A stretch of 64,000 nucleotides of DNA from Citrobacter enshiensis (GCF_029338175.1 NZ_CP119862.1:4248839-4312838); one strand, 5' to 3'; shown: positions 19,926 to 29,635, counted from the stretch's first letter. Made by a program: numbers and translations. The notes: generated from the letters alone by a model not told the origin.

Positions 19926-20930
19926 ATGTCTGCGTTTTATCAGAAGCATTTCTTGAAGTTGCTTGATTTCACCTCCGCTGAACTTACCACTCTACTGCAA
20001 CTCGCCGCGCAGCTGAAAGCCGATAAGAAAAACGGTAAAGAAGCGCCAAAACTGACCGGTAAAAATATCGCGCTCATCTTCGAAAAAGACTCGACCCGTA
20101 CCCGATGCTCTTTCGAAGTTGCCGCATACGATCAAGGCGCCCGCGTCACGTACCTCGGACCCAGCGGCAGCCAGATTGGCCATAAAGAATCTATCAAAGA
20201 TACCGCGCGCGTGCTGGGCCGCATATACGACGGCATACAGTATCGCGGCTACGGCCAGGAAATTGTCGAAACGCTGGCGGCGTATGCCGGCGTGCCGGTA
20301 TGGAACGGCCTGACCAATGAATTTCACCCGACGCAATTGCTGGCAGACCTGCTGACCATGCAGGAGCATCTGCCAGGTAAAGCGTTCAATGAAATGACGT
20401 TGGTGTATGCAGGCGATGCGCGTAACAACATGGGTAATTCGATGCTGGAAGCGGCGGCATTAACGGGGCTGAATTTACGCCTGGTTGCACCAACCTCCTG
20501 CTGGCCGGACACGTCCCTTGTGGCGGAATGCAAGGCGATGGCGCAGAAAAACGGCGGTAATATCACACTGACCGAAGAGATTGCGACAGGCGTGAAGGGC
20601 GCTGACTTTATCTATACCGATGTGTGGGTGTCGATGGGGGAAGCCAAAGAGAAATGGGCGGAACGCATCGTGCTGCTGCGTGATTATCAGGTGAATAGCG
20701 CGATGATGGCGCTGACCGGCAATCCACAGGTGAAATTCCTCCACTGCCTGCCCGCCTTCCATGACGATCAGACCACGCTCGGTAAGAAAATGGCAGAAGA
20801 GTATGGCTTGCATGGCGGTATGGAAGTCACCGATGAGGTGTTTGAGTCTCCGGCAAGCATTGTCTTTGATCAGGCAGAAAACCGTATGCACACCATCAAA
20901 GCGGTGATGGTGGCGACATTGAGCCAGTAA
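19926..20930 (+). CDS. argI: Ornithine carbamoyltransferase
   Basis: This enzyme makes citrulline from ornithine and carbamoyl phosphate in arginine synthesis. It has 334 aa. The carbamoyl-phosphate loop STRTRCSFE is at about 56-64, [10 protein letters not shown] near 134-143, and HCLPAFHD near 272-279 carries the ornithine-site Cys. It is regulated by ArgR through the two boxes just upstream. It sits beside rraB as K-12 argI does, hence the symbol. A BIME follows the gene. Confidence 0.96.
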   Translation: MSAFYQKHFLKLLDFTSAELTTLLQLAAQLKADKKNGKEAPKLTGKNIALIFEKDSTRTRCSFEVAAYDQGARVTYLGPSGSQIGHKESIKDTARVLGRIYDGIQYRGYGQEIVETLAAYAGVPVWNGLTNEFHPTQLLADLLTMQEHLPGKAFNEMTLVYAGDARNNMGNSMLEAAALTGLNLRLVAPTSCWPDTSLVAECKAMAQKNGGNITLTEEIATGVKGADFIYTDVWVSMGEAKEKWAERIVLLRDYQVNSAMMALTGNPQVKFLHCLPAFHDDQTTLGKKMAEEYGLHGGMEVTDEVFESPASIVFDQAENRMHTIKAVMVATLSQ

Positions 20931-20936
20931 GTTGAG

Positions 20937-21017
20937 TACCGGATGGCGCTGTACTTATCTGGCCTACGGGCAGTGCGCTCTGTAGGCTGGATAAGGCGTT
21001 TACGTCGCCATCCGGTA
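20937..21017. repeat. BIME after argI
   Basis: Two inverted REP elements (20937-20967 and 20981-21017) with ACCGGATGGCG and CGCCATCCGGT ends. Confidence 0.85.
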
Positions 21018-21041
21018 TTACAGTATCCCTTCTGAAAACGG

Positions 21042-21066
21042 GGCGATGTCGTATTAAGACATCGCC
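21042..21066. terminator. Hairpin between argI and the PTS gene
   Basis: GGCGATGTC (21042-21050) pairs with GACATCGCC (21058-21066), between converging genes. It has no T-tract. Confidence 0.45.
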
Positions 21067-21092
21067 GGATAACTCGTTATTCGTTTTCGTAC

Positions 21093-22346
21093 TTAATGTA
21101 CAAGGCCGAAAGTATACTTAATAAAGAGTGACAAGATAGTAAAGTCTGGGTCGGCGAAGGTCACCCCATTAACGCCCAGATGGCTAAATAACGGAAGAAC
21201 CATTGCAGGCAGGAAACATAAAAGCAAGCCGTTGAAGAAACTTGCAATAACCGCGCCTCTGAATCCCCCCGTAGCATTACCAAAAATTGCCGCAGTACCA
21301 CCACAGGTAAAACTCGCCAGAATACCCGGAATGATAATGGGGAGTCCTATTAGCGGGAAAAGTGCGATACAACACAATTCAGCAAAGAAACTGACAAGGA
21401 AACCAATCAATACTGCATTCGGGGATTTTTCAAACAACACCATTGGATCAACCGCAGGAATAGCCCCCGGAGCCACAACTTGCGAAAAGCCTTTGAATGC
21501 CGGAACAATTTCTTCCGCAAATAATACCACACCCTTTTTCGCGATAAATAAGCCGCCCGCAAATGTCGCCGAACGTTCCAACAACCAGATTAAATAAGGT
21601 TGTTGTTTCAGGATACCATCCATATATTCATTACTGGCGAACAATGATGAGATTCCGAGCAGGAAGAACATGGTCAAAAATGTCGCTACATCAGGGTTTT
21701 TCAGAAAGCTGAATTTATCACTCACCGTAACATGCTCGACATCAACGGAGGTGTTGCCGAACCATTTACCAAGATAGGATGCCGCGAGATAAGACGTCGA
21801 TGCCGCATGCGCGATGCAATAGTCGTTATGCCCAATCACCTTCCTGCTGAAACGGGATAGAAGAGTGGGGAAAACAGCCATGTAAGTACCGATAACGAGT
21901 GAACCAAATACAATGCAAAATAACTCGCTGTAACCCAACCCCGTCAGCGCAGCGGTGACGGAAAAAGCCATAAACACCACTAAGTGTAATGAAAGGTAGA
22001 TTGATTTAAAGCGTGTATATCTTGCCAGAAAAATATTAACAATCATGGCGAAGAACAAAATAATCGCTGCAGGTCGACCTAATTTATCGATCGTAAGGGC
22101 CATAATGGCCTCATTACTTGGAACAACACCGCGTAAACCAAATGCATGGGTAAACAAATCACTAAACATGGTCAGCACGCCACCCAAAATGCCGCCACCC
22201 GTTTTAATAAGGACGAATCCCACAAAAGCCAAAACCGTCCCTCTGATAATTGCACTCACCTTGCTTCTTTGTAGGCAAAGTCCAAGAAATGCAATAAAGG
22301 CGATAATAATAGCAGGAGTGCCAAACAACCTTAGTAAGTATTCCAC
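21093..22346 (-). CDS. Orphan ascorbate-type PTS EIIC (UlaA/SgaT-like)
   Basis: A 417-aa membrane permease with about ten to twelve hydrophobic segments. It resembles the UlaA/SgaT group of PTS EIIC proteins, recognisable from the NDYCIAHAAS region and the C-terminal FGNATGGFRGAV segment. It starts with GTG after an AAGGGA site. No EIIA or EIIB gene is nearby, so it would have to borrow these parts or work without phosphorylation. Its base composition is more AT-rich than its neighbours, and K-12 has no such gene here, so transfer is likely. The substrate is unknown. Confidence 0.85.
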   Translation of the reverse strand: MEYLLRLFGTPAIIIAFIAFLGLCLQRSKVSAIIRGTVLAFVGFVLIKTGGGILGGVLTMFSDLFTHAFGLRGVVPSNEAIMALTIDKLGRPAAIILFFAMIVNIFLARYTRFKSIYLSLHLVVFMAFSVTAALTGLGYSELFCIVFGSLVIGTYMAVFPTLLSRFSRKVIGHNDYCIAHAASTSYLAASYLGKWFGNTSVDVEHVTVSDKFSFLKNPDVATFLTMFFLLGISSLFASNEYMDGILKQQPYLIWLLERSATFAGGLFIAKKGVVLFAEEIVPAFKGFSQVVAPGAIPAVDPMVLFEKSPNAVLIGFLVSFFAELCCIALFPLIGLPIIIPGILASFTCGGTAAIFGNATGGFRGAVIASFFNGLLLCFLPAMVLPLFSHLGVNGVTFADPDFTILSLFIKYTFGLVH

Positions 22347-22570
22347 CGTAATCCCTTCTCTCTGTTAATAACCGTCGAGGCAAACCCTTTACGCAGACGT
22401 GATGACGAAACGGAGAAAATACTAACAAACAGGTGGATGTTTTTTGTGACGCACAATACAGAAACGCCATTTCATAAAAATAAAAATAAAGTGTCAAATT
22501 GATTTAAGATCAAAATATATAGATATAATAAATACAATAAGGTCATATCATTCAATGCAGGCACATATCC

Positions 22571-22606
22571 GTAGGCCAGATAAGGCATTTACGTCGCCAT
22601 CCGGCA
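22571..22606. repeat. Single REP element
   Basis: GTAGGCCAGATAAGGC... ending CGCCATCCGGCA is a REP unit. Confidence 0.8.
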
Positions 22607-22716
22607 TTGCTTCCCCCGAAAGCAGTTCGGTCACGTAAAAATAACGGCGGGCTGTCGCCCAGCGATATGGAGCGGCAAGACCTCCGGGATGTGTCCAAAA
22701 TAACTCGACCACTATA

Positions 22717-22753
22717 ACCCTATCCCTCTCACCTTTGGTGAGTGGGATAGGGT
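22717..22753. repeat. Long two-part hairpin before tabA 3' end
   Basis: ACCCTATCC (22717-22725) pairs with GGATAGGGT (22745-22753), and an inner CTCACC/GGTGAG stem closes a 3-nt loop. It lies just past the tabA stop and may end that transcript. Confidence 0.55.
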
Positions 22754-22782
22754 GAGTGGGAAAGCCTATTCAGACGCCTCTA

Positions 22783-23259
<477 letters not shown>

Positions 23260-23438
23260 TCATTTTAAAGGTTATACGAAAAAAACGGCGGCCATACCAT
23301 CGCTATTTCATCATGTTTTGCGACAGCGCATGTTTTTCGTGACGTTTGGCAGTCGCTCTAACAGCGAATAAAAATGCAGTAAAAACGCCACTCCACTCAC
23401 CTCAATCGTTTTCCTTATGGAATTTGTGCATTAATCAC

Positions 23439-23466
23439 TTGATCCCATAACGGAGCTGAGTATAAT
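23439..23466 (+). promoter_or_regulatory. pyrBI promoter
   Basis: -35 TTGATC (23439-23444), a 16-bp spacer and a perfect -10 TATAAT (23461-23466) precede the pyrL leader by about 25 bp. In E. coli this promoter also responds to UTP through start-site choice and slippage. Confidence 0.75.
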
Positions 23467-23491
23467 CGCGGACAATTTGCCGGGAGGAAGT

Positions 23492-23593
23492 ATGGTCCAG
23501 TGTGTTCGACATTCTGTCTTACCGCGTCTGAAAACAGACGCCGGACTGCCATTTTTCTTTCCGTTGATCACCAATTCCCAGCCCCTCAATTGA
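23492..23593 (+). CDS. pyrL: pyrBI operon leader peptide
   Basis: The leader begins MVQCVRHSVLPRL after a GGGAGGAAG ribosome-binding site. Its translation is coupled to RNA polymerase pausing at U-rich DNA. When UTP is low, the ribosome catches up and blocks the attenuator. Here it stops at a TGA inside the attenuator hairpin, giving 33 codons. The E. coli peptide reads through to 44. The FFFPL codons (TTT TTC TTT) supply the U-rich pause tract. Confidence 0.9.
   Translation: MVQCVRHSVLPRLKTDAGLPFFFPLITNSQPLN
23524..23541 (+). other. pyr leader pause hairpin
   Basis: GCGTCTG (23524-23530) pairs with CAGACGC (23535-23541) around AAAA. It matches the polymerase-pausing hairpin of the pyrBI leader. 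Confidence 0.7.
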
Positions 23594-23607
23594 GGGGCTT
23601 TTTTTTT
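23580..23607 (+). terminator. pyrBI attenuator
   Basis: AGCCCCTCAATTGAGGGGCT is a perfect 20-nt palindrome followed by a nine-T run. It is the UTP-responsive terminator 23 bp before pyrB. Confidence 0.93.
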
Positions 23608-23629
23608 GCCCAGGCGTCAGGAGATAAAC

Positions 23630-24565
23630 ATGGCTAACCCGCTATATCAAAAACACATCATTTCCATAAACGACCTTAGTCGCGATGACCTCAATCTGGT
23701 CCTGGCGACCGCGGCGAAATTAAAAACCAACCCGCAGCCGGAGCTGCTGAAGCACAAAGTGATCGCCAGCTGTTTCTTTGAGGCTTCAACCCGTACCCGC
23801 TTATCATTCGAAACCTCAATGCACCGTCTGGGTGCCAGCGTGGTCGGATTCTCCGACAGCAGCAACACCTCTCTGGGTAAAAAGGGCGAGACGCTGGCGG
23901 ACACCATTTCCGTCATCAGCACCTATGTTGACGCTATCGTCATGCGCCACCCACAGGAAGGCGCGGCGCGTTTGGCCACCGAGTTTTCCGGCACCGTACC
24001 GGTCTTGAATGCGGGTGACGGCTCTAACCAGCATCCGACCCAAACGCTGCTGGATTTGTTCACCATTCAGGAGACACAAGGCCGTCTGGATAATCTGAAC
24101 ATCGCGATGGTCGGCGACCTGAAATATGGCCGTACCGTGCACTCTCTGACGCAGGCGCTGGCAAAGTTCGAAGGCAATCGCTTCTACTTCATCGCCCCGG
24201 ATGCGCTGGCCATGCCGCAGTACATCCTTGATATGCTCGATGAGAAAGGCATTGCCTGGAGTCTGCATGGCAACTTCGAAGAGGTGATGGCTGAGGTGGA
24301 CATTCTGTATATGACCCGCGTACAGAAAGAGCGCCTGGATCCCTCAGAATACGCCAACGTCAAAGCGCAGTTCGTCCTGCGCGCCAGCGACCTGAACGGC
24401 GCGCGTGAAAACATGAAGGTTCTGCACCCGCTGCCGCGTATTGATGAGATCACCACCGACGTCGACAAAACGCCGCACGCCTGGTACTTCCAGCAGGCTG
24501 GAAACGGTATTTTCGCTCGCCAGGCGTTACTGGCACTGGTTCTGAATCGCGATCTGGCACTGTAA
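23630..24565 (+). CDS. pyrB: Aspartate carbamoyltransferase catalytic subunit
   Basis: PyrB makes carbamoyl aspartate in pyrimidine synthesis; three dimers of PyrI hold two PyrB trimers. The start at 23630 ([10 protein letters not shown]) has a CAGGAG site and gives 311 aa. Carbamoyl-phosphate motif STRTRLSFE is near 53-61, [10 protein letters not shown] near 134-143 and HPLPRIDEI near 265-273. The earlier in-frame start overlaps the attenuator and is not used. It is followed by pyrI after 11 bp. Confidence 0.97.
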   Translation: MANPLYQKHIISINDLSRDDLNLVLATAAKLKTNPQPELLKHKVIASCFFEASTRTRLSFETSMHRLGASVVGFSDSSNTSLGKKGETLADTISVISTYVDAIVMRHPQEGAARLATEFSGTVPVLNAGDGSNQHPTQTLLDLFTIQETQGRLDNLNIAMVGDLKYGRTVHSLTQALAKFEGNRFYFIAPDALAMPQYILDMLDEKGIAWSLHGNFEEVMAEVDILYMTRVQKERLDPSEYANVKAQFVLRASDLNGARENMKVLHPLPRIDEITTDVDKTPHAWYFQQAGNGIFARQALLALVLNRDLAL

Positions 24566-24576
24566 GGGGAAAAGAG

Positions 24577-25038
24577 ATGACACACGACAACAAACTTCAG
24601 GTTGAAGCAATCAAACGCGGCACCGTGATTGACCACATTCCCGCCCAGGTCGGTTTTAAGCTACTGACTCTGTTCAAGCTGACCGAAACTGACCAGCGAA
24701 TCACCATCGGCCTTAATCTGCCGTCGGGCGAAATGGGCCGCAAAGACCTTATCAAAATCGAAAACACGTTTCTGACCGATGAGCAGGTAAACCAACTCTC
24801 TCTGTACGCACCGCAAGCTACCGTGAATCGCATTGATGATTACGACGTTGTGGGTAAATCCCGGCCCAGCCTGCCGGAGCGTATCGAAAGCGTACTGGTC
24901 TGCCCGAACAGTAACTGCATCAGCCATGCAGAACCGGTTTCTTCCAGTTTTTCAGTGAAAAAACGCGTAGACGATATTGCACTCAAATGCAAATACTGTG
25001 AAAAAGAGTTTTCTCATTATGTGGTGCTCGCCAACTAA
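24577..25038 (+). CDS. pyrI: Aspartate carbamoyltransferase regulatory subunit
   Basis: PyrI binds CTP and ATP for allosteric control of PyrB. It has 153 aa. The N-terminal nucleotide-binding domain starts [15 protein letters not shown]. The C-terminal zinc domain has the four cysteines in CPNSNC (about 109 and 114) and CKYC (about 138 and 141). It is cotranscribed with pyrB. Confidence 0.97.
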   Translation: MTHDNKLQVEAIKRGTVIDHIPAQVGFKLLTLFKLTETDQRITIGLNLPSGEMGRKDLIKIENTFLTDEQVNQLSLYAPQATVNRIDDYDVVGKSRPSLPERIESVLVCPNSNCISHAEPVSSSFSVKKRVDDIALKCKYCEKEFSHYVVLAN

Positions 25039-25044
25039 TTGGGG

Positions 25045-25073
25045 TTGGTTATGGATTCCCGGCTCCCTATAAT
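25045..25073 (+). promoter_or_regulatory. Candidate ridA promoter
   Basis: -35 TTGGTT (25045-25050), a 17-bp spacer and -10 TATAAT (25068-25073) follow the pyrI stop. It would give ridA expression independent of the pyr attenuator. Confidence 0.6.
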
Positions 25074-25085
25074 GACCGGGAACAT

Positions 25086-25120
25086 GAGGCTGCATCCCTC
25101 AAGTGGATTGATGCAGCCTC
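25086..25120 (+). other. Hairpin in the pyrI-ridA gap
   Basis: GAGGCTGCATC (25086-25096) pairs with GATGCAGCCTC (25110-25120). It would lie in the 5' leader of ridA mRNA and at the 3' end of pyrBI. There is no T-tract. Confidence 0.55.
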
Positions 25121-25147
25121 AATTACCGCTGTAATTCAGGAGATATC

Positions 25148-25534
25148 ATGAGCAAAACTATCGCGACGGAAAATGCACCAGCAGCAATCGGCCCCTATGT
25201 TCAGGGCGTAGACCTGGGCAGCATGATCATCACTTCCGGTCAGATCCCGGTTGATCCAAAAACCGGCAGCGTACCGGAAGACGTGTCCGCTCAGGCGCGT
25301 CAGTCGCTGGATAACGTAAAAGCTATCGTCGAAGCGGCAGGCCTGAAAGTAGGCGACATCGTTAAAACCACCGTGTTCGTCAAAGATCTGAACGACTTTG
25401 CCACTGTGAACGCCACTTACGAAGCGTTCTTCAACGAGCACAATGCCACCTTCCCGGCGCGTTCCTGCGTCGAAGTGGCACGCCTGCCGAAAGACGTGAA
25501 GATTGAAATCGAAGCGATCGCCGTTCGTCGCTAA
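25148..25534 (+). CDS. ridA: Enamine/imine deaminase RidA
   Basis: RidA hydrolyses reactive enamines and imines such as 2-aminoacrylate formed by PLP enzymes, protecting them from damage. It has 128 aa and forms trimers. The catalytic Arg lies in FPARSCVEVARLP near 105, and the GQIPVDP loop and terminal EIEAIAVRR are typical of the family. It follows pyrI, as in K-12. Confidence 0.96.
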   Translation: MSKTIATENAPAAIGPYVQGVDLGSMIITSGQIPVDPKTGSVPEDVSAQARQSLDNVKAIVEAAGLKVGDIVKTTVFVKDLNDFATVNATYEAFFNEHNATFPARSCVEVARLPKDVKIEIEAIAVRR

Positions 25535-25542
25535 GCGATAAA

Positions 25543-25566
25543 AATCCGGGCGCTAATGCCCGGATT
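25543..25566. terminator. Hairpin after ridA
   Basis: AATCCGGGC (25543-25551) pairs with GCCCGGATT (25558-25566) between the converging ridA and mgtA. Confidence 0.6.
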
Positions 25567-25570
25567 ACGA

Positions 25571-25598
25571 TTGCCGGATGGCGCTAACAATCCGGCAA
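25571..25598. repeat. Short REP-like palindrome after mgtA
   Basis: TTGCCGGAT (25571-25579) pairs with ATCCGGCAA (25590-25598) around GGCGCTAACA. It has a REP-like sequence and is seven bases past the mgtA stop. Confidence 0.6.
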
Positions 25599-25604
25599 AA
25601 CAGA

Positions 25605-28313
25605 TCACTGCCAACCGTAACGCCGACTATAAAACCCCTTCACCCACTGCGTCAGCGTCATATACCCCACCAGAATCGCCACCAGCCATGGGAAATAGCT
25701 CAGCGGCAACGCCTGCAATTGCAGATAACTTGCCAGCGGTGAGAACGGCAACGCAATCCCCACGACCATCACCAGCAATGTCATCAGCATTAATGGCCAC
25801 GCGGCTCGGCTCTGAATAAACGGCACGCGGCGGGTACGGATCATATGCACAATCAATGTTTGCGACAGCAGCCCTACCACAAACCAGCCTGACTGGAACA
25901 GGGTTTGCGCTTCCGGCACATTGGCGTGGAATACCCACCACATCAAGCAAAACGTCAGAATGTCAAAGATCGAACTGATCGGCCCAAAGAACAGCATAAA
26001 GCGCCCAAGATCGGCGGGATTCCAGCGCTGCGGCTTTTGGATCTGCTCCTCATCAACGTTATCAAACGGGATCGCCACCTGGGATACATCGTACAGCAGG
26101 TTTTGAATTAGTAAGTGTAGCGGCAACATCGGCAGGAACGGCAGGAAGGCGCTCGCCACCAGCACGCTGAAGACATTACCGAAGTTAGAGCTGGCGGTCA
26201 TCTTGATGTACTTCAGCATATTAGAGAAGGTACGCCGCCCCTCTATTACCCCTTCTTCCAGTACCATCAGGCTTTTTTCCAGCAGAATGATATCAGCGGC
26301 TTCACGGGCAATGTCCACCGCGCCGTCAACGGAAATACCAATGTCGGCAGCACGCAATGCGGGCGCGTCATTGATACCGTCGCCCATAAACCCGACCACA
26401 TGCCCTTCGCGTTTCAGTAACGTGACGATGCGCTCTTTGTGCATCGGCGTCAGGCGCGCAAACAGCGTGGTGCGCAGCGCCAAATTCGCCAGTTCATCAT
26501 CGCTGAGTCGTTCGATGTCGCTACCAACAACCACCTCTCCCACATCCAGCCCGACGTCATGGCAGACTTTTGCCGCCACCAGCTCACTGTCTCCGGTGAG
26601 GATTTTTACGCCTATCCCGCTGGCTTTCAGCGCGTTCAGCGCCGGTGCAGTGCTCTCTTTCGGGGGATCGAGAAACGCGATATAACCCTCAAGGATCAGA
26701 TCAGACTCATCAATACGCTGATAATCCCCTTCACGCGCGGGCAGGTATTTTGTCGCCACCGCCACCACACGCAGTCCCTGTCGGTTCAGGGTGTCAGTCA
26801 CACGCTTAACCCGCCGCAACATATTGTCATCCAGCGGCACAATGTCGCCGTTGTGCCGCACCTGGGTGCAGACACTGAGGATCTCCTGCAACGCCCCTTT
26901 GCACACCAGTTGATGTACACTGGCCTCTTCTGCCACCACCACCGACATCCGGCGGCGTTCAAAATCAAACGGGATTTCGTCAATTTTCTGCCAGCGACCG
27001 GAAAGCTGGCGCGCAGCCGCTTCATCCACCCCTTCCAGCACGGCGGTATCGAGTAAATTCTTAAGCCCGGTCTGGTAATGACTGTTCAGCCAGGCGGAAT
27101 GCAACACGCGTTCGCTGGGTTTTCCCGAGATATCGGTGTGATTCTCCAGCGCAATTTTATCCTGCGTCAGCGTGCCGGTTTTATCGGTACAGAGAATGTC
27201 CATCGCACCAAAGTTCTGGATGGCGTCGAGATGTTTGACAATCACCTTCTGTTTTGAAAGCTTCACCGCCCCACGCGCCAGCGTGGAGGTGACAATCATC
27301 GGTAGCATCTCCGGCGTTAAGCCAACGGCCACCGACAGCGCAAAGAGCGCCGCCTCCCACCAGTCGCCTTTGGTGTAACCGTTAATGATCAGCACCACTG
27401 GCGCCATCACCAACATGAAGCGAATTAGCAGCATACTGACGCGGCTAATGCCTTTTTGAAAAGCGTTCTGCTCGCTTTCCTGTTCGGTGACGCTTCCCGC
27501 CAGTTGACCAAACCAGGTATTGGCGCCCGTCGCCATGACCATCGCCTGCGCCGTGCCGCTCACCACATTGGTGCCCATAAAACACAGCGTGTCGCACTCA
27601 AGCGGATTGCTTTGCTGCGGGTCACGCGTCGTCGCCACTTTCTCGACAGGCAGCGACTCGCCTGTCAGAGAGGCCTGTGCGACAAACAGATCACGCGCCA
27701 GGAAGACGCGCAGGTCGGCCGGGATCATATCGCCCGCCGCCAGTTTGATGATATCGCCAGGCACCAGTTGGTCGATGGGCAGTTCAACCCAGCCGTTCTC
27801 TCCGGTGTCGTTTATCACGCGCAGCACCGTCGCCGTATTACTGACCATCGCCTTCAGGGCATCCGCCGCTTTCGTCGAACGCGCTTCCTGCACAAAATTC
27901 AACAACGTAGAAATGACGACCATCAGGGCAATTACGCCAGCAGCGAACAGATCTTCGGTGGCATAGGAGATCCCGCCCAGAATGGTGAGCAAAATATTGA
28001 ACGGGTTGCGATAGCACACCCATAAATGCCGCCACCACGGCGCGGGCTGCTGAGCCGGGAGTTGGTTCTCGCCATATTTTTCACGAGCGCGCTCAACCTC
28101 GGCATGATTCAGCCCTTCCGGGTGCGCGTCGAATGTCTGCCAGAGCGCCTCTTCTTCCATCACGGCGACCTTCAGACAGCGCTCGCTTAATGAAGGGGGA
28201 ACTGGCGTACTGGCCACGGTCTGCGCGTTGGGCAACGGATCGCGATGCACCAGACGATAAGGTAAATGGCGGCTCAGCCGGACAAAAAGTAAACGGGTGA
28301 TATTTTTAAACAT
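25605..28313 (-). CDS. mgtA: Magnesium-importing P-type ATPase
   Basis: MgtA is an inner-membrane P3B-type ATPase that imports Mg2+ when it is scarce. The start at 28313 (MFKNITRL) has a GGAGGGA site and gives 902 aa, close to the 898 of E. coli. The phosphorylation motif DKTGTLT is in the first half of the large cytoplasmic loop, the TGES actuator motif (LTGESLPVEK) precedes it, and GDGINDAPAL is near 640. About ten membrane helices are visible. Expression is set by the PhoP box and the mgtL leader just upstream. It is convergent with ridA. Confidence 0.96.
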   Translation of the reverse strand: MFKNITRLLFVRLSRHLPYRLVHRDPLPNAQTVASTPVPPSLSERCLKVAVMEEEALWQTFDAHPEGLNHAEVERAREKYGENQLPAQQPAPWWRHLWVCYRNPFNILLTILGGISYATEDLFAAGVIALMVVISTLLNFVQEARSTKAADALKAMVSNTATVLRVINDTGENGWVELPIDQLVPGDIIKLAAGDMIPADLRVFLARDLFVAQASLTGESLPVEKVATTRDPQQSNPLECDTLCFMGTNVVSGTAQAMVMATGANTWFGQLAGSVTEQESEQNAFQKGISRVSMLLIRFMLVMAPVVLIINGYTKGDWWEAALFALSVAVGLTPEMLPMIVTSTLARGAVKLSKQKVIVKHLDAIQNFGAMDILCTDKTGTLTQDKIALENHTDISGKPSERVLHSAWLNSHYQTGLKNLLDTAVLEGVDEAAARQLSGRWQKIDEIPFDFERRRMSVVVAEEASVHQLVCKGALQEILSVCTQVRHNGDIVPLDDNMLRRVKRVTDTLNRQGLRVVAVATKYLPAREGDYQRIDESDLILEGYIAFLDPPKESTAPALNALKASGIGVKILTGDSELVAAKVCHDVGLDVGEVVVGSDIERLSDDELANLALRTTLFARLTPMHKERIVTLLKREGHVVGFMGDGINDAPALRAADIGISVDGAVDIAREAADIILLEKSLMVLEEGVIEGRRTFSNMLKYIKMTASSNFGNVFSVLVASAFLPFLPMLPLHLLIQNLLYDVSQVAIPFDNVDEEQIQKPQRWNPADLGRFMLFFGPISSIFDILTFCLMWWVFHANVPEAQTLFQSGWFVVGLLSQTLIVHMIRTRRVPFIQSRAAWPLMLMTLLVMVVGIALPFSPLASYLQLQALPLSYFPWLVAILVGYMTLTQWVKGFYSRRYGWQ

Positions 28314-28417
28314 GGGCAGTCCCTCCGCGCCCAATAAAGCAGGCGCAGAAAATCCGTCAGGCGTGGCAATGCCTTACCTGAGGGTAATGTAATGTGCTAA
28401 CAGGGACGTCAGAGCGT

Positions 28418-28446
28418 CACTGTCTTACGTCGCCGGTAAGACAGTG
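28418..28446 (-). promoter_or_regulatory. mgtA leader stem-loop
   Basis: CACTGTCTTAC (28418-28428) pairs perfectly with GTAAGACAGTG (28436-28446). It lies between the mgtL stop and mgtA in the ~260-nt leader, where the Salmonella leader folds alternative stems in response to Mg2+ and mgtL translation. Confidence 0.7.
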
Positions 28447-28456
28447 AAAAGCAGGC

Positions 28457-28510
28457 TTACCGGAAAAGACTTTTTCTCCCTTGCGAGAGAGGGGTGGGAT
28501 CAGGATCCAT
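28457..28510 (-). CDS. mgtL: Proline-rich leader peptide MgtL
   Basis: The 17-codon frame encodes MDPDPTPLSQGRKSLFR. The first eight residues keep the DPDPTPL core that makes ribosomes stall or fall off when Mg2+ or proline-tRNA is low, as known for E. coli and Salmonella MgtL. The C-terminal half differs from E. coli (PRRRLKLFR), so selection seems to act on the first part and on the RNA. It lies 143 nt before mgtA within its transcribed leader. Confidence 0.88.
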   Translation of the reverse strand: MDPDPTPLSQGRKSLFR

Positions 28511-28578
28511 ACAGCCTCCGGTAAGTGAATGATGCGCAATGCGCAGAAAACCATAAGGTTTGTGTCAATTATGGCGGT

Positions 28579-28613
28579 ATGATAACTGAAGGTGACTAAA
28601 CCAGACGTAAACC
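28579..28613 (-). promoter_or_regulatory. PhoP box and -10 of mgtA
   Basis: On the minus strand the direct repeat GGTTTA-CGTCT-GGTTTA (28613-28597) is a perfect PhoP box. Twelve bases later is the -10 TATCAT (28584-28579), the standard spacing. Low Mg2+ sensed by PhoQ would turn on mgtA here. Confidence 0.9.
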
Positions 28614-28687
28614 AGACTTTGCCCATTGCCTTTCACTTGAGTAAAGTGATTCCTTTTCAAAGACCAGACGTACCACGGGAAAACAGG

Positions 28688-29635
28688 ATGCAAAACCGGC
28701 TGACCATTAAAGACATCGCCCGCTTAAGCGGCGTCGGGAAATCGACCGTTTCCCGTGTGCTCAATAACGAAAGCGGCGTCAGCGAACGGACCCGCGAACG
28801 TGTCGAAGCAGTGATGAATCAGCACGGATTTTCGCCTTCTCGTTCTGCGCGCGCCATGCGTGGACAGAGCGACAAAGTGGTCGCCATTATCGTCACGCGT
28901 CTGGACTCGTTGTCAGAAAACCTCGCGGTACAAACCATGCTCCCCGCCTTTTATGAACAAGGCTATGACCCCATTATGATGGAAAGCCAGTTTTCACCGG
29001 CGTTGGTAGAAGAACATCTGGGCATGCTCAGACGGCGGAACATTGATGGCGTCGTGCTCTTTGGTTTTACTGGTATTAATGAAGAAACACTCAATCCCTG
29101 GCAGCCTTCGCTGGTCCTGTTGGCCCGTGATGCCAAAGGGTTTGCCTCCGTCTGTTATGACGATGACGGTGCCATCAAAACCCTGATGCAGCGCCTGTAC
29201 GATCAGGGCCACCGGCATATCAGTTTTCTGGGGGTTCCTCATAGCGACATCACCACCGGTAAACGTCGCCATGACGCCTACCTGGCCTTCTGTAAAAAAC
29301 ATCAACTTCATCCCGTAGCGGCGCTACCGGGTCTTGCCATGAAGCAAGGCTACGATCACGCGGTGGATGTCATTACCCCGGACACCACCGCGCTGGTGTG
29401 CGCGACGGATACGCTGGCGTTGGGTGCCAGTAAATATTTGCAGGAACAACGCATTGAGGCGCTGCAACTGGCCAGCGTCGGCAATACGCCGCTGATGAAA
29501 TTTCTCCACCCGGAGATCGTCACCGTCGATCCAGGCTATGCCGAAGCGGGACGCCAGGCGGCCTTGCAACTGATCGAGCAGATCAACGGACGCAGCGATC
29601 CCCGCCAGATCGTGATCCCTTCCGCTCTCTCCTGA
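28688..29635 (+). CDS. treR: Trehalose operon repressor
   Basis: TreR is a LacI-family repressor of treBC that is released by trehalose 6-phosphate. The start at 28688 (MQNRLTIKDIARLS) follows an ACAGG site and gives 315 aa. The longer frame starting at 28592 runs through the mgtA PhoP box and is not used. The helix-turn-helix (IARLSGVGKSTVSRVLN) is at about 10-26. It is upstream of treB and divergent from mgtA. Confidence 0.95.
   Translation: MQNRLTIKDIARLSGVGKSTVSRVLNNESGVSERTRERVEAVMNQHGFSPSRSARAMRGQSDKVVAIIVTRLDSLSENLAVQTMLPAFYEQGYDPIMMESQFSPALVEEHLGMLRRRNIDGVVLFGFTGINEETLNPWQPSLVLLARDAKGFASVCYDDDGAIKTLMQRLYDQGHRHISFLGVPHSDITTGKRRHDAYLAFCKKHQLHPVAALPGLAMKQGYDHAVDVITPDTTALVCATDTLALGASKYLQEQRIEALQLASVGNTPLMKFLHPEIVTVDPGYAEAGRQAALQLIEQINGRSDPRQIVIPSALS

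Larger units (their letters stand above)
22347..22782. other. Gene-free stretch between the PTS gene and tabA
   Basis: The left part (22440-22560) is very AT-rich and probably holds the PTS gene promoter. The rest holds a REP element and a long hairpin, listed separately. I see no further gene. Confidence 0.6.
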
